DNA from: Alphaproteobacteria bacterium | GTDB lineage: Bacteria; Pseudomonadota; Alphaproteobacteria; Rickettsiales; UBA8987 | Direction of reading: 5' to 3' | DNA: 64,000 nucleotides | Assembly (NCBI GenBank): GCA_030429625.1 | Contig: JAUIFA010000002.1 | Location: 124,001 to 188,000, forward strand | Part shown: in pieces, positions 17,878-27,564 of the stretch | How positions within the stretch are numbered: position 1 is the first letter of the stretch | Layout of the letters: each line of letters opens with the position of its first letter | Notes under the pieces: generated by a model | What the model saw: only the letters and a program-made list of their open reading frames with translations | Databases searched by the model: none | What the model was told of the DNA's origin: nothing | Translations under genes and position numbers: made by a program

Positions 17878-19044
17878 TCAATGCCTATCCTCATTCAAAT
17901 GGTTTACAATATCGGCCGCAATCATGCGCGCCTGTTTATCTGTCTCAAAGACATGTTGTAAAGATTCGAGCTTCTCACTTCTCATTTTTAACAGCGTCTG
18001 TTCTACCACATTTATTATTTGAAGGAAACTAATCTTTTTACTTAAAAAGTTCTCTACGGCAATTTCATTTGCGGCGTTGAGAATGCAGGGTGCATTGCCT
18101 CCTGTTTTTAGAGCAGATTTTGCAAGATTGAGGGCGGGGAATTTTTCCCTATCCGGTTTTTCAAAGGTCAGTTTTCCAATGTCTGTCAAATCAAGACGGG
18201 CGGTAGTAGTGGGCATGTAATCTGGCCAGCCAAGCGCGTAGGAAATCGGCACACGCATGTCGGGGGTACTCATTCCAGCAAGGATAGAGCCGTCTACGTA
18301 ATGCACCATACCATGAATAATGGATTGGGGATGTACCACGATATCAATTTGTTCAGCGGTAACCGGAAAGAGGTGATAAGCCTCGATGACTTCCAAGCCT
18401 TTATTCATCATGGTGGCGGAATCGACGGAGATTTTTGCCCCCATGTCCCAATTGGGATGGGTGATAGCCTGTTTGGGTGTGATGTTTGAAAATTCCTCGA
18501 TGGGTTTTTTACGAAAAGGGCCACCGGATGCCGTAAGAGTGATTTTCTCAATCGCCTTAGGCTGATTAAAATTAAAAGCCTGATACAGTGAGTTATGTTC
18601 GGAATCAACCGGTATCAACTGCGCTTTGTTGGAGTGGACTTTCTCCATCATCAAATCACCCGCGCAGACCAGACATTCCTTGTTAGCAAGGCCGATGGTT
18701 GTGCCTTTTTCAATGGCGGCCAGAGTGGGGGCTAAGGCGGCTGCGCCCACAATGCCACTGATGAGTACATCCACATCGCGTTGTGCTGCTTCTACCAAGG
18801 CGTATGAACCACAGGCAGCTTCAATAGTGGTTCCAGCCAATGCTGATTTTAACTCCTCGTAGCAATTTTGATCTTCAATGACAGCTATTTTGGCGTTGAA
18901 TTTTTTGGCCTGTTCCGCTAACAAACTTACATTGGAGCGGGCTGTTAATGCCTCGACAGAAATTTTCTTATCATCTTGGATAAGAGATAATGTATTTTGT
19001 CCAATCGTTCCCGTAGAGCCTAATATGGTGACTGATTTACTCAT
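17878..19044 (-). CDS. dxr: 1-deoxy-D-xylulose 5-phosphate reductoisomerase
   Basis: 388 residues. The NADPH-binding GSTGTIGQNTLSLI is at the N-terminus; the metal and substrate motifs LIPVDSEHNSLYQ, TASGGPF and HPNWDMGAKISVDSATMMNKGLEVIEA follow. It makes 2-C-methyl-D-erythritol 4-phosphate, the committed step of the MEP isoprenoid pathway, which also uses IspG encoded at 49.2 kb. The start overlaps the cdsA stop in an ATGA arrangement, indicating coupling. Confidence 0.97.
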   Translation of the reverse strand: MSKSVTILGSTGTIGQNTLSLIQDDKKISVEALTARSNVSLLAEQAKKFNAKIAVIEDQNCYEELKSALAGTTIEAACGSYALVEAAQRDVDVLISGIVGAAALAPTLAAIEKGTTIGLANKECLVCAGDLMMEKVHSNKAQLIPVDSEHNSLYQAFNFNQPKAIEKITLTASGGPFRKKPIEEFSNITPKQAITHPNWDMGAKISVDSATMMNKGLEVIEAYHLFPVTAEQIDIVVHPQSIIHGMVHYVDGSILAGMSTPDMRVPISYALGWPDYMPTTTARLDLTDIGKLTFEKPDREKFPALNLAKSALKTGGNAPCILNAANEIAVENFLSKKISFLQIINVVEQTLLKMRSEKLESLQHVFETDKQARMIAADIVNHLNEDRH

Positions 19045-19691
19045 AGACCCAATGCCGTAATGTTATAATGAGATTGGATAAGTAGGAGAGAAGTGAGCCA
19101 GAAAATAGCCAAAATCCCATCCAGACGGTCAAGCAACCCGCCATGGCCGGGGATGATATGGCTGCTGTCCTTCACGTTGCATTTGCGTTTGATCCAGCTT
19201 TCGAAAAAATCCCCCGCCTGTGCGACTACTGCAAAAATCACTGCAATGCTTAACGCATCGGTCCAAACCTTATCATACATAAAAACAATGGTAGCACCTA
19301 CAATCCCACCGATTAATCCTGCCCAAGTTTTGTTGGGGCTGATTTTAGGTGCAATTTTTGCTCCACCAATGGTGCGGCCAAACACATAGGCCATGATGTC
19401 CACCGCCCACACGGCAAGAATCAGTTTGATTAATAGCTGGGTTGAAGGATTGTCTATCCCATTGTGCAAATAAGCAAGGCTCAAACAGGGGGGGATGATG
19501 TAAATAACTCCACCCAACCACCAGAGATGTTTGTTAGCTAGAACTTTAGTCATTCTGAACCATTCCCATAGCATAATAATGCAGGCGGTTGCCACCAATA
19601 TCTTATAAGCCATGCCGCCAATGTAAAGAATTGCGATGACCGCAGGGGCAAGAATCAGGGCTGATAAAATACGTTTGGCAAGGTTACTCAT
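19041..19691 (-). CDS. cdsA: Phosphatidate cytidylyltransferase CdsA
   Basis: 216 residues from ATG 19691, two bases after the uppS stop. The protein is almost wholly hydrophobic, with about six to seven membrane segments, and carries the CDP-alcohol signature near the C-terminus: KRKCNVKDSSHIIPGHGGLLDRLDGIL. It makes CDP-diacylglycerol from phosphatidate and CTP in the inner membrane. At 216 residues it is shorter than E. coli CdsA (285), but the catalytic C-terminus is complete. Confidence 0.93.
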   Translation of the reverse strand: MSNLAKRILSALILAPAVIAILYIGGMAYKILVATACIIMLWEWFRMTKVLANKHLWWLGGVIYIIPPCLSLAYLHNGIDNPSTQLLIKLILAVWAVDIMAYVFGRTIGGAKIAPKISPNKTWAGLIGGIVGATIVFMYDKVWTDALSIAVIFAVVAQAGDFFESWIKRKCNVKDSSHIIPGHGGLLDRLDGILAIFWLTSLLLIQSHYNITALGL

Positions 19692-19693
19692 TT

Positions 19694-20404
19694 TCAAGAT
19701 GCCTTTTCTTCTGTGGTGCGGCCAAATCGACGTTCGCGATTGTAAAAATCCGCAATGGCGGCATCAAATGTTTGGTCGTTAAATTCTGGCCATAAAATGT
19801 CGGTAAAATAAAACTCCGTATAGGCGCACTGCCAGAGTAGGTAGTTACTAATTCTATGTTCTCCACCGGTGCGGATCAGCATGTCTGGATCTGGAATATC
19901 ATGCGTATAGAGATTTTTTGTTACAATATTTTCATCCACATCTTCTGGCAGAATCTGACCCTCTTCCACCTGTCTAGCAATGTTTTTCACTGCATTAGTG
20001 ATTTCTTGGCGACTGCCATAACTCAGAGCAATATTCAGGTTTAGCCTTGTGTTGTGGACGGTTAGTTGTTCGGCATGGTTAATTTTTTCAATGATATCAC
20101 TGCTCAATGGTGTGCGATCACCCAAAAAGCGTAGACGGATACCGTTTTCATGCATCTGGTCAAGCTCACTGTCCATGTAGAGGCGGAACAGATTCATTAA
20201 GTCGTCGACTTCTTCTTTGGGGCGTTGCCAGTTTTCAGAAGAAAAAGTGTATAAAGTGAGGTAAGCGATGTTGTTTTTAATACAATATTTGATGGCGTTT
20301 TTAGCAGCTTCTCCCCCTTTTTTATGCCCCATAGCGCGCGGTAAGTGACGTGCCTTAGCCCATCGCCCATTACCGTCCATGATAATTGCTATATGTTGGA
20401 GCAT
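19694..20404 (-). CDS. uppS: Undecaprenyl diphosphate synthase
   Basis: 236 residues, beginning HIAIIMDGNGRWAKARHLPRAMGHKKG with the catalytic Asp in IMDGNGRWA. The C-terminal block DPDMLIRTGGEHRISNYLLWQCAYTEFYFTDILWPEF is the second family signature. It condenses isopentenyl units onto farnesyl diphosphate to give the C55 carrier lipid for peptidoglycan and O-antigen. It is followed within two bases by cdsA. Confidence 0.97.
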   Translation of the reverse strand: MLQHIAIIMDGNGRWAKARHLPRAMGHKKGGEAAKNAIKYCIKNNIAYLTLYTFSSENWQRPKEEVDDLMNLFRLYMDSELDQMHENGIRLRFLGDRTPLSSDIIEKINHAEQLTVHNTRLNLNIALSYGSRQEITNAVKNIARQVEEGQILPEDVDENIVTKNLYTHDIPDPDMLIRTGGEHRISNYLLWQCAYTEFYFTDILWPEFNDQTFDAAIADFYNRERRFGRTTEEKAS

Positions 20405-20435
20405 TTTATTGTTATTTCCGTTTTAAAGAAAGGGT

Positions 20436-20987
20436 CTAAACCGTCATAATGTCTTTCTCTTTTTCAGCAAAAAGAGAATCGACATTTTTGATATATTCGT
20501 CGGTAAGTTTTTGTATTTCATCGGTAGAATGGTGCATTTCGTCTTGAGAAATATCTCCATCTTTTTCCATTTTCTTAACCGATTCGTTGCCGTCACGACG
20601 GATGTTGCGGATGGCAATCTTGGCTTTTTCAGCATGACCACTGCCAATTTTGACCATTTCTTTGCGACGCTCTTCGGTTAAATCCGGCATAGGAATACGT
20701 AGAAGCTGTCCGTCGGAAGACGGATTCAGGCCAAGATTAGAATTCATAATGGCTTTTTCCACGCTTGCTACAAGCCCTTTATCCCACACCTGAATGGTCA
20801 ACATACGTGCCTCAGGTGCGTTGACCGTTCCTACCTGATTCAGTGGCATCATGCTGCCATAAGCGTCGACCATAATTCCGTCCAAAAGAGAAGGGGAGGC
20901 TCGGCCAGTACGCAACGTTGCTAAGTCTTTGTGAAGCGCACCAAGAGTGCCTTCCATACGTTTTTTTAAATCTTCATAGTCATACAT
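20436..20987 (-). CDS. frr: Ribosome recycling factor
   Basis: 183 residues, near the usual 185. Motifs include LRTGRASPSLLDGIMVDAYGSMMPLNQVGTV and the helical domain with IPMPDLTEERRKEMVKIG and IRNIRRDGNE. With EF-G it splits the post-termination ribosome. It lies 24 bases after pyrH and 31 bases before uppS in the operon. Confidence 0.97.
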   Translation of the reverse strand: MYDYEDLKKRMEGTLGALHKDLATLRTGRASPSLLDGIMVDAYGSMMPLNQVGTVNAPEARMLTIQVWDKGLVASVEKAIMNSNLGLNPSSDGQLLRIPMPDLTEERRKEMVKIGSGHAEKAKIAIRNIRRDGNESVKKMEKDGDISQDEMHHSTDEIQKLTDEYIKNVDSLFAEKEKDIMTV

Positions 20988-21011
20988 AATGTGTCTCCAC
21001 TCCTATTTTCC

Positions 21012-21725
21012 TTAATTGACAAAGGTAAATTTTCCTTTTCCAGTCACAACGTCTTTAAAAGAACCTGGTTCATCAATGGCAAAAACCGCAATAGGGAGTT
21101 TATTTTCCCGCGCCAAGGCAATTGCTGCTCCATCCATCACTTTTAAATCGTCCGAAAGTACCTTTTTGTAAGTTAATGTATCGTAACGTACCGCATCGAC
21201 ATGTTTGTTGGGGTCCTTGTCGTAAATGCCATCGACTTGTGTACCTTTTAGCAGAATATCACAATCAAGTTCTATGGCACGCAAAGCAGAGGCCGTATCT
21301 GTGGTAAAGAAAGGGTTGCCTGTTCCCGCAGCGCAGATGATAACCCTCCCGCGTTGCATGTGACGGATGGCTCTGCGGCGGATAAACGGTTCGCACACCG
21401 CGTTCATGGTAATGGCGGAAAGTACTCTGGTGTCCATGCCTTTTTTCTCTAAACAATTTTGCAGTGCCAGCGCGTTCATCACTGTGGCGAGCATGCCCAT
21501 ATAGTCCGCACTGGAACGTTCCATCCCCGAGGCCGCCGCGTTCATGCCACGGAAAATATTTCCTCCGCCCACAACAAGGCAAATTTCTATCCCAATATTA
21601 TGAACCGATTTTATTTCATCGCAAATTTTATCAATGGTTTCCAAGTCATGACCAAAATTCTGTTTGCCCATCAGAGCTTCTCCAGAGAGCTTTAGCATCA
21701 CCCGTTTGTAGGATGTAGATGTCAT
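21012..21725 (-). CDS. pyrH: UMP kinase
   Basis: 237 residues from ATG 21725, chosen because GAGGGAA stands 8 bases upstream; a GTG at 21740 overlaps that site. Motifs are [23 protein letters not shown] and [21 protein letters not shown]. It phosphorylates UMP to UDP for nucleotide and peptidoglycan precursor synthesis. A terminator and about 130 bases separate it from tsf, so its transcription depends on readthrough or on a promoter I did not identify in that gap. Confidence 0.96.
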   Translation of the reverse strand: MTSTSYKRVMLKLSGEALMGKQNFGHDLETIDKICDEIKSVHNIGIEICLVVGGGNIFRGMNAAASGMERSSADYMGMLATVMNALALQNCLEKKGMDTRVLSAITMNAVCEPFIRRRAIRHMQRGRVIICAAGTGNPFFTTDTASALRAIELDCDILLKGTQVDGIYDKDPNKHVDAVRYDTLTYKKVLSDDLKVMDGAAIALARENKLPIAVFAIDEPGSFKDVVTGKGKFTFVN

Positions 21726-21801
21726 AAATAATTCCCTCACAAAATATGTGAAACGGACTATACTTTAACTAAGTTTGAAAGTGAAGCAGTAATATGATTA
21801 T

Positions 21802-21829
21802 AAAAAAGGGCTTCTTCAAGAAGCCCTTT
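21802..21829 (-). terminator. Intrinsic terminator downstream of tsf
   Basis: Perfect inverted repeat AAAGGGCTTC (21805-21814) and GAAGCCCTTT (21820-21829) around a 5-base loop. On the minus strand it ends in a run of T from about 21807 to 21802. It stands 26 bases after the tsf stop and probably ends or attenuates the rpsB-tsf message before pyrH. Confidence 0.85.
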
Positions 21830-21854
21830 AATATTTGAAATATGTGAAGATTTT

Positions 21855-22784
21855 CTATGCAGCACCTGCGGCTCTGGCCACTTCTTCAGCAAAATTATCT
21901 TCTTCTTTCTCAATGCCTTCACCAAGCACAAACAATTCGTAACCGGCGATGGTAACCGGTGCGCCAATGTCTTTTTCAGCAGCCTTAATTGCATCGCCAA
22001 CACTGATTTTACCATCAATAACAAAAGTTTGTTCCGGAAGAACAATTTCTGCATAGAATTTATTGATCCGGCCTTCTACCATTTTTTCAATGATTTCTGC
22101 AGGTTTTCCAGAAGCTGCGGCTTGTTCAGAGAAAATTGCACGCTCACGTTCGATAAGCTCGGGGTTTACTTCTGCACGAGTAAGTGCTTCGGGTTTTGCG
22201 GCGGCAATGTGCATGGCAATTTGTTTGCCAAGTGCGAGTAATTTGTCTTTATCACCGGCAGATTCAAGGGCTACAAGCACCCCAATTTTACCAAGATTTG
22301 TAGCCGTAGCATTATGAATATAGGTTGCTACAACGCCCTGAGAAACAGAAAGAGCAGCAGAACGGCGCAAGCTTACATTCTCACCAAATTCACCCACGGA
22401 TTCTTTGATTACTTCCGTCACAACCTTGCCAGCTTTGGGGCATTGGAAGTTTGAAAGTGCTTCAAAATCGCCATTAACTTCCAGCGCATATTGTGCAAGT
22501 GTTGAGCTAAGCTCTTGGAACTTTTCGCCTTTTGCAAGAAAATCTGTTTCAGAATTAAATTCAATAATTGCGGATTTGTTATCATCACTGGAGATAGCGA
22601 TAAGACCTTCGGCAGCCGTACGCCCAGCTTTTTTCGCTGCTTTTCCGATACCTTTTTTGCGTAGCCAATCGGTTGCTTCTTCAAAATTTCCGTTTGTTTC
22701 GTTTAGTGCCTGTTTGCAATCCATCATGCCAGCGCCAGTGGATTCACGGAGTTCTTTAATCAAGCTTGCAGTAATTTGAGTCAT
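21855..22784 (-). CDS. tsf: Elongation factor Ts
   Basis: 309 residues. The N-terminal UBA-like region has the signature [34 protein letters not shown]. The core domain includes [13 protein letters not shown] and [19 protein letters not shown] follows, and the C-terminal module ends [19 protein letters not shown]. It exchanges GDP for GTP on EF-Tu. It is paired with rpsB as in nearly all bacteria. Confidence 0.97.
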   Translation of the reverse strand: MTQITASLIKELRESTGAGMMDCKQALNETNGNFEEATDWLRKKGIGKAAKKAGRTAAEGLIAISSDDNKSAIIEFNSETDFLAKGEKFQELSSTLAQYALEVNGDFEALSNFQCPKAGKVVTEVIKESVGEFGENVSLRRSAALSVSQGVVATYIHNATATNLGKIGVLVALESAGDKDKLLALGKQIAMHIAAAKPEALTRAEVNPELIERERAIFSEQAAASGKPAEIIEKMVEGRINKFYAEIVLPEQTFVIDGKISVGDAIKAAEKDIGAPVTIAGYELFVLGEGIEKEEDNFAEEVARAAGAA

Positions 22785-22858
22785 GATATACCTATGTATT
22801 TTGTATTTAACGATTTAGCAATATCGGCAAGGCGACAGTGCCATTTAAATTGTTTGTC

Positions 22859-23917
22859 CTAAGCAGCTTCTTCTTCAGATTTCTCTTCTTTTTCTGCCTC
22901 TTCTTTCTTAGGTGCAGCTTCTGCCTTTTTCTCAGCTTTCTTTTCAGATTTCTCTTCTTTCTTTGCTGCGGTTTTCTTTTTAGGGGCAGCTTTCTTTTTA
23001 GGAGTGGCTTTAGCCTCTTCCTCAGATTTTTCATCTTTCTTTGCCGCGGTTTTCCCAGAGGTTGCTTTGGCTTTCTCTTCTTTTTCTGCCTCTTCTTTCT
23101 TAGGGGCAGCTTTTGCCTTTTCTTCAGCGTTCTCTTTAGATTTTTCATCTTTCTTTGCTGCGGTTTTCCCAGAGGCAGCTTCTGCCGCTGGTTTTTCTGC
23201 ATTGGCTGCAGGAGAAGTCGCAAGAGCGTGCTCCATGCCCGCTAGGATAGAATCAGCAATAAGATCGCAATAAAGTTGAATGGATCTTGTAGAATCATCG
23301 TTACCGGGAATGATGTGGCCGATATTATCAGGATCAGAGTTGGTATCCACCACTGCAATCAAAGGAATTTCGAGTGTATTGGCCTCTTTAATGGCAATGT
23401 GTTCTTTGTTAGTATCGATGATAAAAACAAGATCAGGAACGCCGCCCATATCTTTGATGCCACCAAGAGCGCGTTCAAGTTTTTCAACACGACGTTCAAT
23501 CTGCAAACGTTCTTTTTTGTTTAAATTGGTTTCTTCGTCTTCAAGCTGGTTCTGTAGGTTGCGGAGTGTTTTGATGGACTGAGAAACAGTACCCCAGTTT
23601 GTCAACATGCCGCCCAACCAGCGGTGATTTACATAGTATTGTCCGCAACGTTTGGCAGTTGTTTCAACGATCTCAGATGCTTGACGTTTTGTGCTGACAA
23701 AAAGAACACGGCCGTTATTTGCTGCAATATTATACGTCACGTCCAGTGCGTTATGCAGAAGAGGGACGGTTTTTTGTAGGTCAATAATGTGAGTGTTGTT
23801 ACGTGCTCCATAAATATAGGGAGCCATTTTAGGGTTCCAACGCATGGTTTTGTGACCAAAATGCACACCAGCATCTAAAAGCTGTTTTATAGAAAATTTA
23901 GGTAGTAATGCAGACAT
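22859..23917 (-). CDS. rpsB: Ribosomal protein S2 with long Lys/Ala/Glu tail
   Basis: 352 residues from ATG 23917 ([37 protein letters not shown]), preceded by AAGGAG. The core is complete to about residue 240, including [13 protein letters not shown] and [29 protein letters not shown]. An added tail of about 110 residues is made of Lys, Ala and Glu only, with internal repeats ([12 protein letters not shown] twice; [13 protein letters not shown] twice). E. coli S2 has 241 residues. S2 joins the small subunit last, next to S1 and the mRNA exit. First gene of the envelope/translation operon. Confidence 0.96.
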   Translation of the reverse strand: MSALLPKFSIKQLLDAGVHFGHKTMRWNPKMAPYIYGARNNTHIIDLQKTVPLLHNALDVTYNIAANNGRVLFVSTKRQASEIVETTAKRCGQYYVNHRWLGGMLTNWGTVSQSIKTLRNLQNQLEDEETNLNKKERLQIERRVEKLERALGGIKDMGGVPDLVFIIDTNKEHIAIKEANTLEIPLIAVVDTNSDPDNIGHIIPGNDDSTRSIQLYCDLIADSILAGMEHALATSPAANAEKPAAEAASGKTAAKKDEKSKENAEEKAKAAPKKEEAEKEEKAKATSGKTAAKKDEKSEEEAKATPKKKAAPKKKTAAKKEEKSEKKAEKKAEAAPKKEEAEKEEKSEEEAA

Positions 23918-24069
23918 AATATTCTCCTTGTTTGTCGGTTTGTCCTCCACAGGCCATACCAAATCTTGGCACCGAAACATCAGAAAAACGACGTAACACC
24001 TGTGTGTGAAATTCATTCTGCTTAAAAAAACAGAAGCTAAGCGCATGGAAAATCCAGCGCAGGCGTGCG

Positions 24070-24098
24070 TATATACGGGTTATTTAACCACAATGCAA
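24070..24098 (-). promoter_or_regulatory. Predicted promoter for rpsB operon
   Basis: Read on the minus strand, TTGCAT (24098-24093) and TATATA (24075-24070) are separated by 17 bases and followed by CGC. The start would lie near 24063, giving a leader of about 145 nt before rpsB, long enough for the S2 autoregulation known in other bacteria. Confidence 0.5.
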
Positions 24099-24252
24099 GC
24101 ATTTTATTGATAGGGGTAATTTTTCTACTGTTGTGGAATTAACACAGTTGGCAATGTGAAAAACTATGATTGCTGGCTATCTGTGTTGCGTGCTAGAAAA
24201 TGTACTGATTTTGTGCTACCATGACCTTGTTTTATTTAAGTATGTAAGGAGT

Positions 24253-25008
24253 GTGGTCATAAAAGTTCTGGTGCCTGTAAAGCGCGTGATTGACTATAAC
24301 GTTAAAGTACGTGTGAATGCTGATAATAGTGGGGTTGAAACGGCAAATGTCAAGATGTCAATGAACCCTTTTGATGAAATTGCGGTGGAAGAAGCTGTGC
24401 GGTTAAAGGAAGCGGGTAAGGTTTCGGAAGTGGTGGTTGTTTCCATCGGTGTGGATAAGGTCGAAGATGTTTTAAGAACCGCGCTTGCGATGGGGGCAGA
24501 TCGCTCTATCCTGTTAAGTTGTGAAGAAGAAATACAGCCCCTTGCTGCGGCAAAATTGCTACAAAAACTAGTGGAAGAGGAATCTCCAGAATTGGTTATT
24601 CTTGGTAAGCAGGCCATTGATGATGACAGTAATCAGACGGGGCAAATGCTTGCAGGGTTACTTGGTTGGGGACAGGGAACATTTGCTTCCAAGGTAGAGC
24701 TGGTTGATGGTGGAGTGAATGTAACGCGTGAGGTGGATGCAGGGCTTTCAACGGTACATTTAAAGCTTCCTGCGGTAGTAACTACGGATCTACGGCTCAA
24801 CGAGCCACGCTACGTGGCGCTTCCTAATATTATGAAAGCACGTGCTAAGCCATTGGAGAAGAAGTCCGCTGCAGAATATGGTGTGGATATTGCTCCACGG
24901 CTGCAAACACAAAGGGTGGATTCTCCTCCGGTGCGTCAGGCGGGTATAAAAGTCAATAATGTTGATGAATTAATTGATAAGTTGCGTAATGAAGCAAAGG
25001 TTATCTAA
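24253..25008 (+). CDS. etfB: Electron transfer flavoprotein beta subunit
   Basis: About 250 residues. The family N-terminus [18 protein letters not shown] begins at 24262, and the [24 protein letters not shown] and [28 protein letters not shown] motifs are intact. The start is unclear. The given GTG (24253) lies one base after AAGGAG (24246-24251), too close. The ATA at 24259 lies 7 bases after it and would give the canonical [10 protein letters not shown] protein. With EtfA it carries electrons from acyl-CoA and other flavin dehydrogenases to ETF-ubiquinone oxidoreductase. A small lipoprotein gene separates it from etfA. Confidence 0.93.
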   Translation: MVIKVLVPVKRVIDYNVKVRVNADNSGVETANVKMSMNPFDEIAVEEAVRLKEAGKVSEVVVVSIGVDKVEDVLRTALAMGADRSILLSCEEEIQPLAAAKLLQKLVEEESPELVILGKQAIDDDSNQTGQMLAGLLGWGQGTFASKVELVDGGVNVTREVDAGLSTVHLKLPAVVTTDLRLNEPRYVALPNIMKARAKPLEKKSAAEYGVDIAPRLQTQRVDSPPVRQAGIKVNNVDELIDKLRNEAKVI

Positions 25009-25019
25009 AGGTTTGAATC

Positions 25020-25358
25020 ATGTTTAAAAAGTTTTTATACGTTGGTTTATTTGTAGCGGTTCTGGCTGCCTGTGAACGTAAAGTGGAAATACCTGAAGGG
25101 TTTGTGCGTATTGCTGCCCATGGTGCGTATCATTTTGTGTATATTGATCCAAAAGTTGTCAGTACAAAAGATAAGGTACTCTTGCGCCGTGGTGGAATCA
25201 ATATCTGTAAATTTTACGGTAATGATGACTATTGTGAAGTCTATATGTGGGATAAACCGGAACTGGTTTCCACAAAACTTCCAGTAGAAAATCGTAGGCA
25301 AGTTGCTGTGATTTATACCATTAAGGGTGATGAAATAAAATTGAAAATTATTAAATAG
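25020..25358 (+). CDS. Small putative lipoprotein between etfB and etfA
   Basis: 112 residues. The N-terminus MFKKFLYVGLFVAVLAACERK has a charged start, a hydrophobic stretch and the lipobox LAAC, so the mature protein should be an 89-95 residue lipid-anchored periplasmic protein. The rest is beta-rich with two further Cys (NICKFYGNDDYCEVYMWD) that could form a disulfide. I recognise no family. It lies 11 bases after etfB and 14 before etfA on the same strand, so it is co-transcribed with the ETF genes. A functional link to them is not evident. Confidence 0.75.
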   Translation: MFKKFLYVGLFVAVLAACERKVEIPEGFVRIAAHGAYHFVYIDPKVVSTKDKVLLRRGGINICKFYGNDDYCEVYMWDKPELVSTKLPVENRRQVAVIYTIKGDEIKLKIIK

Positions 25359-25372
25359 GTATAGGTAAACTT

Positions 25373-26302
25373 ATGGCAATTCTCGTTGTTGCGGAACATA
25401 CAAATACGTCTCTGGCCAGCTCAACATTAAGTACAATCCATGCAGCATTGCAGCTTGGTGGTGCGGTGGAAGTCTTGGTGGCTGGTTCTTCGGTGGCTAA
25501 TATTGCAGAGCAGGCAAAATCCATTGGCGGAGTCACAAAAGTACTGGTAGCTGATGGCGAAGAATATGCCCATAACTTGGCTGAAAATATGGCAAGCCTG
25601 ATTTGCAATATGGCACCTGATTATACCCATATTCTGGCGCCGGCAACGACCTTTGGGAAAGATTTTATGCCACGTGTGGCGGCCCTGTTGGATGTGGCGC
25701 AAATATCAGACATTATTTCTGTGGTTGATGCGGATACCTTCACCCGTCCTATTTATGCGGGCAATGCGATTGCGACGGTGAAGTCGAATGATTCTATTAA
25801 GATTGTTACGGTACGCCCTTCGGCGTTTGATAAGGCATCTAGTGAGGGTGGTTCAGCAGCAGTGGAATCTGTTTCTGGCAAGGGGGATAGTGGGCTTTCT
25901 TCCTTTGTTGGCGAAGAAGTTACTCAATCTGACCGGCCGGATCTTTCCGCTGCTAGCGTGGTGGTTTCTGGCGGCAGAGGCGTTGCCAGTAAAGAAAATT
26001 TTGCGTTGATTGAAGCATTGGCCGATAAATTGGGTGCGGCAGTGGGCGCTTCTCGTGCGGCGGTGGATGCGGGTTATGTCTCTAACGATCTGCAAGTAGG
26101 GCAGACAGGAAAAATTGTTGCGCCTGACCTCTATATTGCTACGGGTATTTCAGGGGCGATTCAGCATCTTGCCGGTATGAAAAATAGCAAAATCATTGTG
26201 GCCATCAATAACGATGAAAACGCGCCTATCTTTGAAGTGGCAGATTATGGCTTGGTGGCGGATTTATTTGATGCGGTACCTGAACTGACCCAAAAACTCT
26301 AA
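25373..26302 (+). CDS. etfA: Electron transfer flavoprotein alpha subunit
   Basis: 309 residues. The N-terminal domain begins [25 protein letters not shown]; the C-terminal FAD domain holds [91 protein letters not shown], the hallmark of EtfA. It forms the heterodimer with EtfB. The stop overlaps the start of the amidase gene. Confidence 0.97.
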   Translation: MAILVVAEHTNTSLASSTLSTIHAALQLGGAVEVLVAGSSVANIAEQAKSIGGVTKVLVADGEEYAHNLAENMASLICNMAPDYTHILAPATTFGKDFMPRVAALLDVAQISDIISVVDADTFTRPIYAGNAIATVKSNDSIKIVTVRPSAFDKASSEGGSAAVESVSGKGDSGLSSFVGEEVTQSDRPDLSAASVVVSGGRGVASKENFALIEALADKLGAAVGASRAAVDAGYVSNDLQVGQTGKIVAPDLYIATGISGAIQHLAGMKNSKIIVAINNDENAPIFEVADYGLVADLFDAVPELTQKL

Positions 26303-27036
26303 TGTCGTTTGAAATTCTCCAAACTCCGTCCCCTAATTTTAATGACAGGGTTAATGGTGCGCCCATTGACATGCTGGTGTTGCATTATACAGGCATGAAA
26401 ACCGCACAAGAGGCACTTGATCGTATGCGTGATGAGGATTCGGAAGTCAGTGCCCATTATATGGTGGATGAAAAGGGTAAGATTTATCAGTTGGTCGATG
26501 AGAAAAAACGCGCATGGCATGCGGGCATCAGCCATTGGCGTGGGAGAAATCAACTTAATGATTATTCCATCGGGGTAGAAATTGTTAATCCCGGGCATGA
26601 ATTTGGCTACGTGCCTTTCCCAGAAAATCAAATGTATAGTGTAGTGGATTTATGTGTGGATATGGTCAAGCGCTATAAGATTAAGCCACATAATGTGGTT
26701 GGCCATTCGGACATTGCACCGGACAGAAAGCAGGATCCGGGGGAATTGTTTGATTGGAAATCTCTGGCAAAACAGGGGGTTGGTCTGTGGCCGGATAAGG
26801 ATTATGAATATCAGGTGGAGGCGGTACTGGAGATTGGTAAATCAAATAAGCAGGTGGAAAAACTCCAGCGTGACTTAGGTAAACTCGGCTATAAAATTAC
26901 CGCTGATGGTTATTTTGGGGTGCAGACGTCCTATGTTGTTGAGGCCTTTCAGCGTCATTTTGCACAAGCAAGGTTAGACGGTGCGTGGGACGGCAATATG
27001 CAATACATACTAAACAATCTGATCAATAAATGCTAA
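26302..27036 (+). CDS. N-acetylmuramoyl-L-alanine amidase (Amidase_2) with peptidoglycan-binding domain
   Basis: 244 residues. The N-terminal Amidase_2 domain holds the zinc ligands in VLHYTGMKT and GHSDIAPDRKQDPG, plus SAHYMVDEKGKIYQLVDEKKRAWHAG and IGVEIVNPGHEFGY. A peptidoglycan-binding domain at about residues 175-240 includes QVEKLQRDLGKLGYKITADGYFGVQTSYVVEAFQRHF. This matches AmiD/AmpD-like enzymes that cut the stem peptide from MurNAc or anhydro-MurNAc. No signal peptide is visible, which favours a cytosolic, muropeptide-recycling role. The ATG overlaps the etfA stop by one base; its 3' end overlaps the rhodanese gene by 4 bases. Confidence 0.9.
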   Translation: MSFEILQTPSPNFNDRVNGAPIDMLVLHYTGMKTAQEALDRMRDEDSEVSAHYMVDEKGKIYQLVDEKKRAWHAGISHWRGRNQLNDYSIGVEIVNPGHEFGYVPFPENQMYSVVDLCVDMVKRYKIKPHNVVGHSDIAPDRKQDPGELFDWKSLAKQGVGLWPDKDYEYQVEAVLEIGKSNKQVEKLQRDLGKLGYKITADGYFGVQTSYVVEAFQRHFAQARLDGAWDGNMQYILNNLINKC

Positions 27037-27554
27037 CGATTCCAAGGGGCTTTGGCCAACACGCGCGCCATAGCGCATATGCCGGTTAAGCCGGCAAACG
27101 ATAACCCGATGCCGATTAATCCGGTTAGATAAAAGAAATTGCTGTCCACTGTAAAACCAAGAATACAGGACAGTATGATTAAGATGCCGATGGTGAGCTG
27201 AACCTGTTGATCCAAAGGCAGCATAGAAGAGGATTTGACTGTAGGTAATTTAGCCTCTTTCCAGCCGTTGATGCCGCCTTCGAGCAATAATAACTCAAAA
27301 TCAGTGTCTATATTTTCCAACAATTGGCAGGCGGATTTGGCTCTGCCGCCCTTTAGGCACTGTATGATTACTTTTTTGCCTTTTGTCTCGTAACTGTTTA
27401 ACACTTTCGGGCTAAAAGAAGACAGCGGATGATTGGTCGCCTGCTCGATATGCTCGGCTCTAAATTCGCTAGGTTCGCGCACATCTATAATGATAGCCTG
27501 CCCGTTTTTTAATAAGGGCGCAGCGTTTTCCGCCGTAATAATCGTAAAGCTCAT
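27033..27554 (-). CDS. Rhodanese-like sulfurtransferase with C-terminal membrane domain
   Basis: 173 residues from ATG 27554 (MSFTIITAENAAPLL). The rhodanese domain spans about residues 5-105 with catalytic Cys in the loop IIQCLKGGRAKSAC. The C-terminal 65 residues form two hydrophobic segments (LTIGILIILSCILGFTV and FFYLTGLIGIGLSFAGLTGICAMARVLAKAPWN), the DUF2892 type. It probably moves sulfane sulfur at the membrane. The arsR-type gene lies 10 bases upstream on the same strand, forming an apparent persulfide-response operon. Confidence 0.88.
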   Translation of the reverse strand: MSFTIITAENAAPLLKNGQAIIIDVREPSEFRAEHIEQATNHPLSSFSPKVLNSYETKGKKVIIQCLKGGRAKSACQLLENIDTDFELLLLEGGINGWKEAKLPTVKSSSMLPLDQQVQLTIGILIILSCILGFTVDSNFFYLTGLIGIGLSFAGLTGICAMARVLAKAPWNR

Positions 27555-27564
27555 AATGGTCTCT

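Noticed and set aside
22807-23245. Lys/Arg- and Phe-rich frames overlapping the rpsB tail
   Set aside because: Frame-shifted and antisense readings of the repetitive S2 tail.
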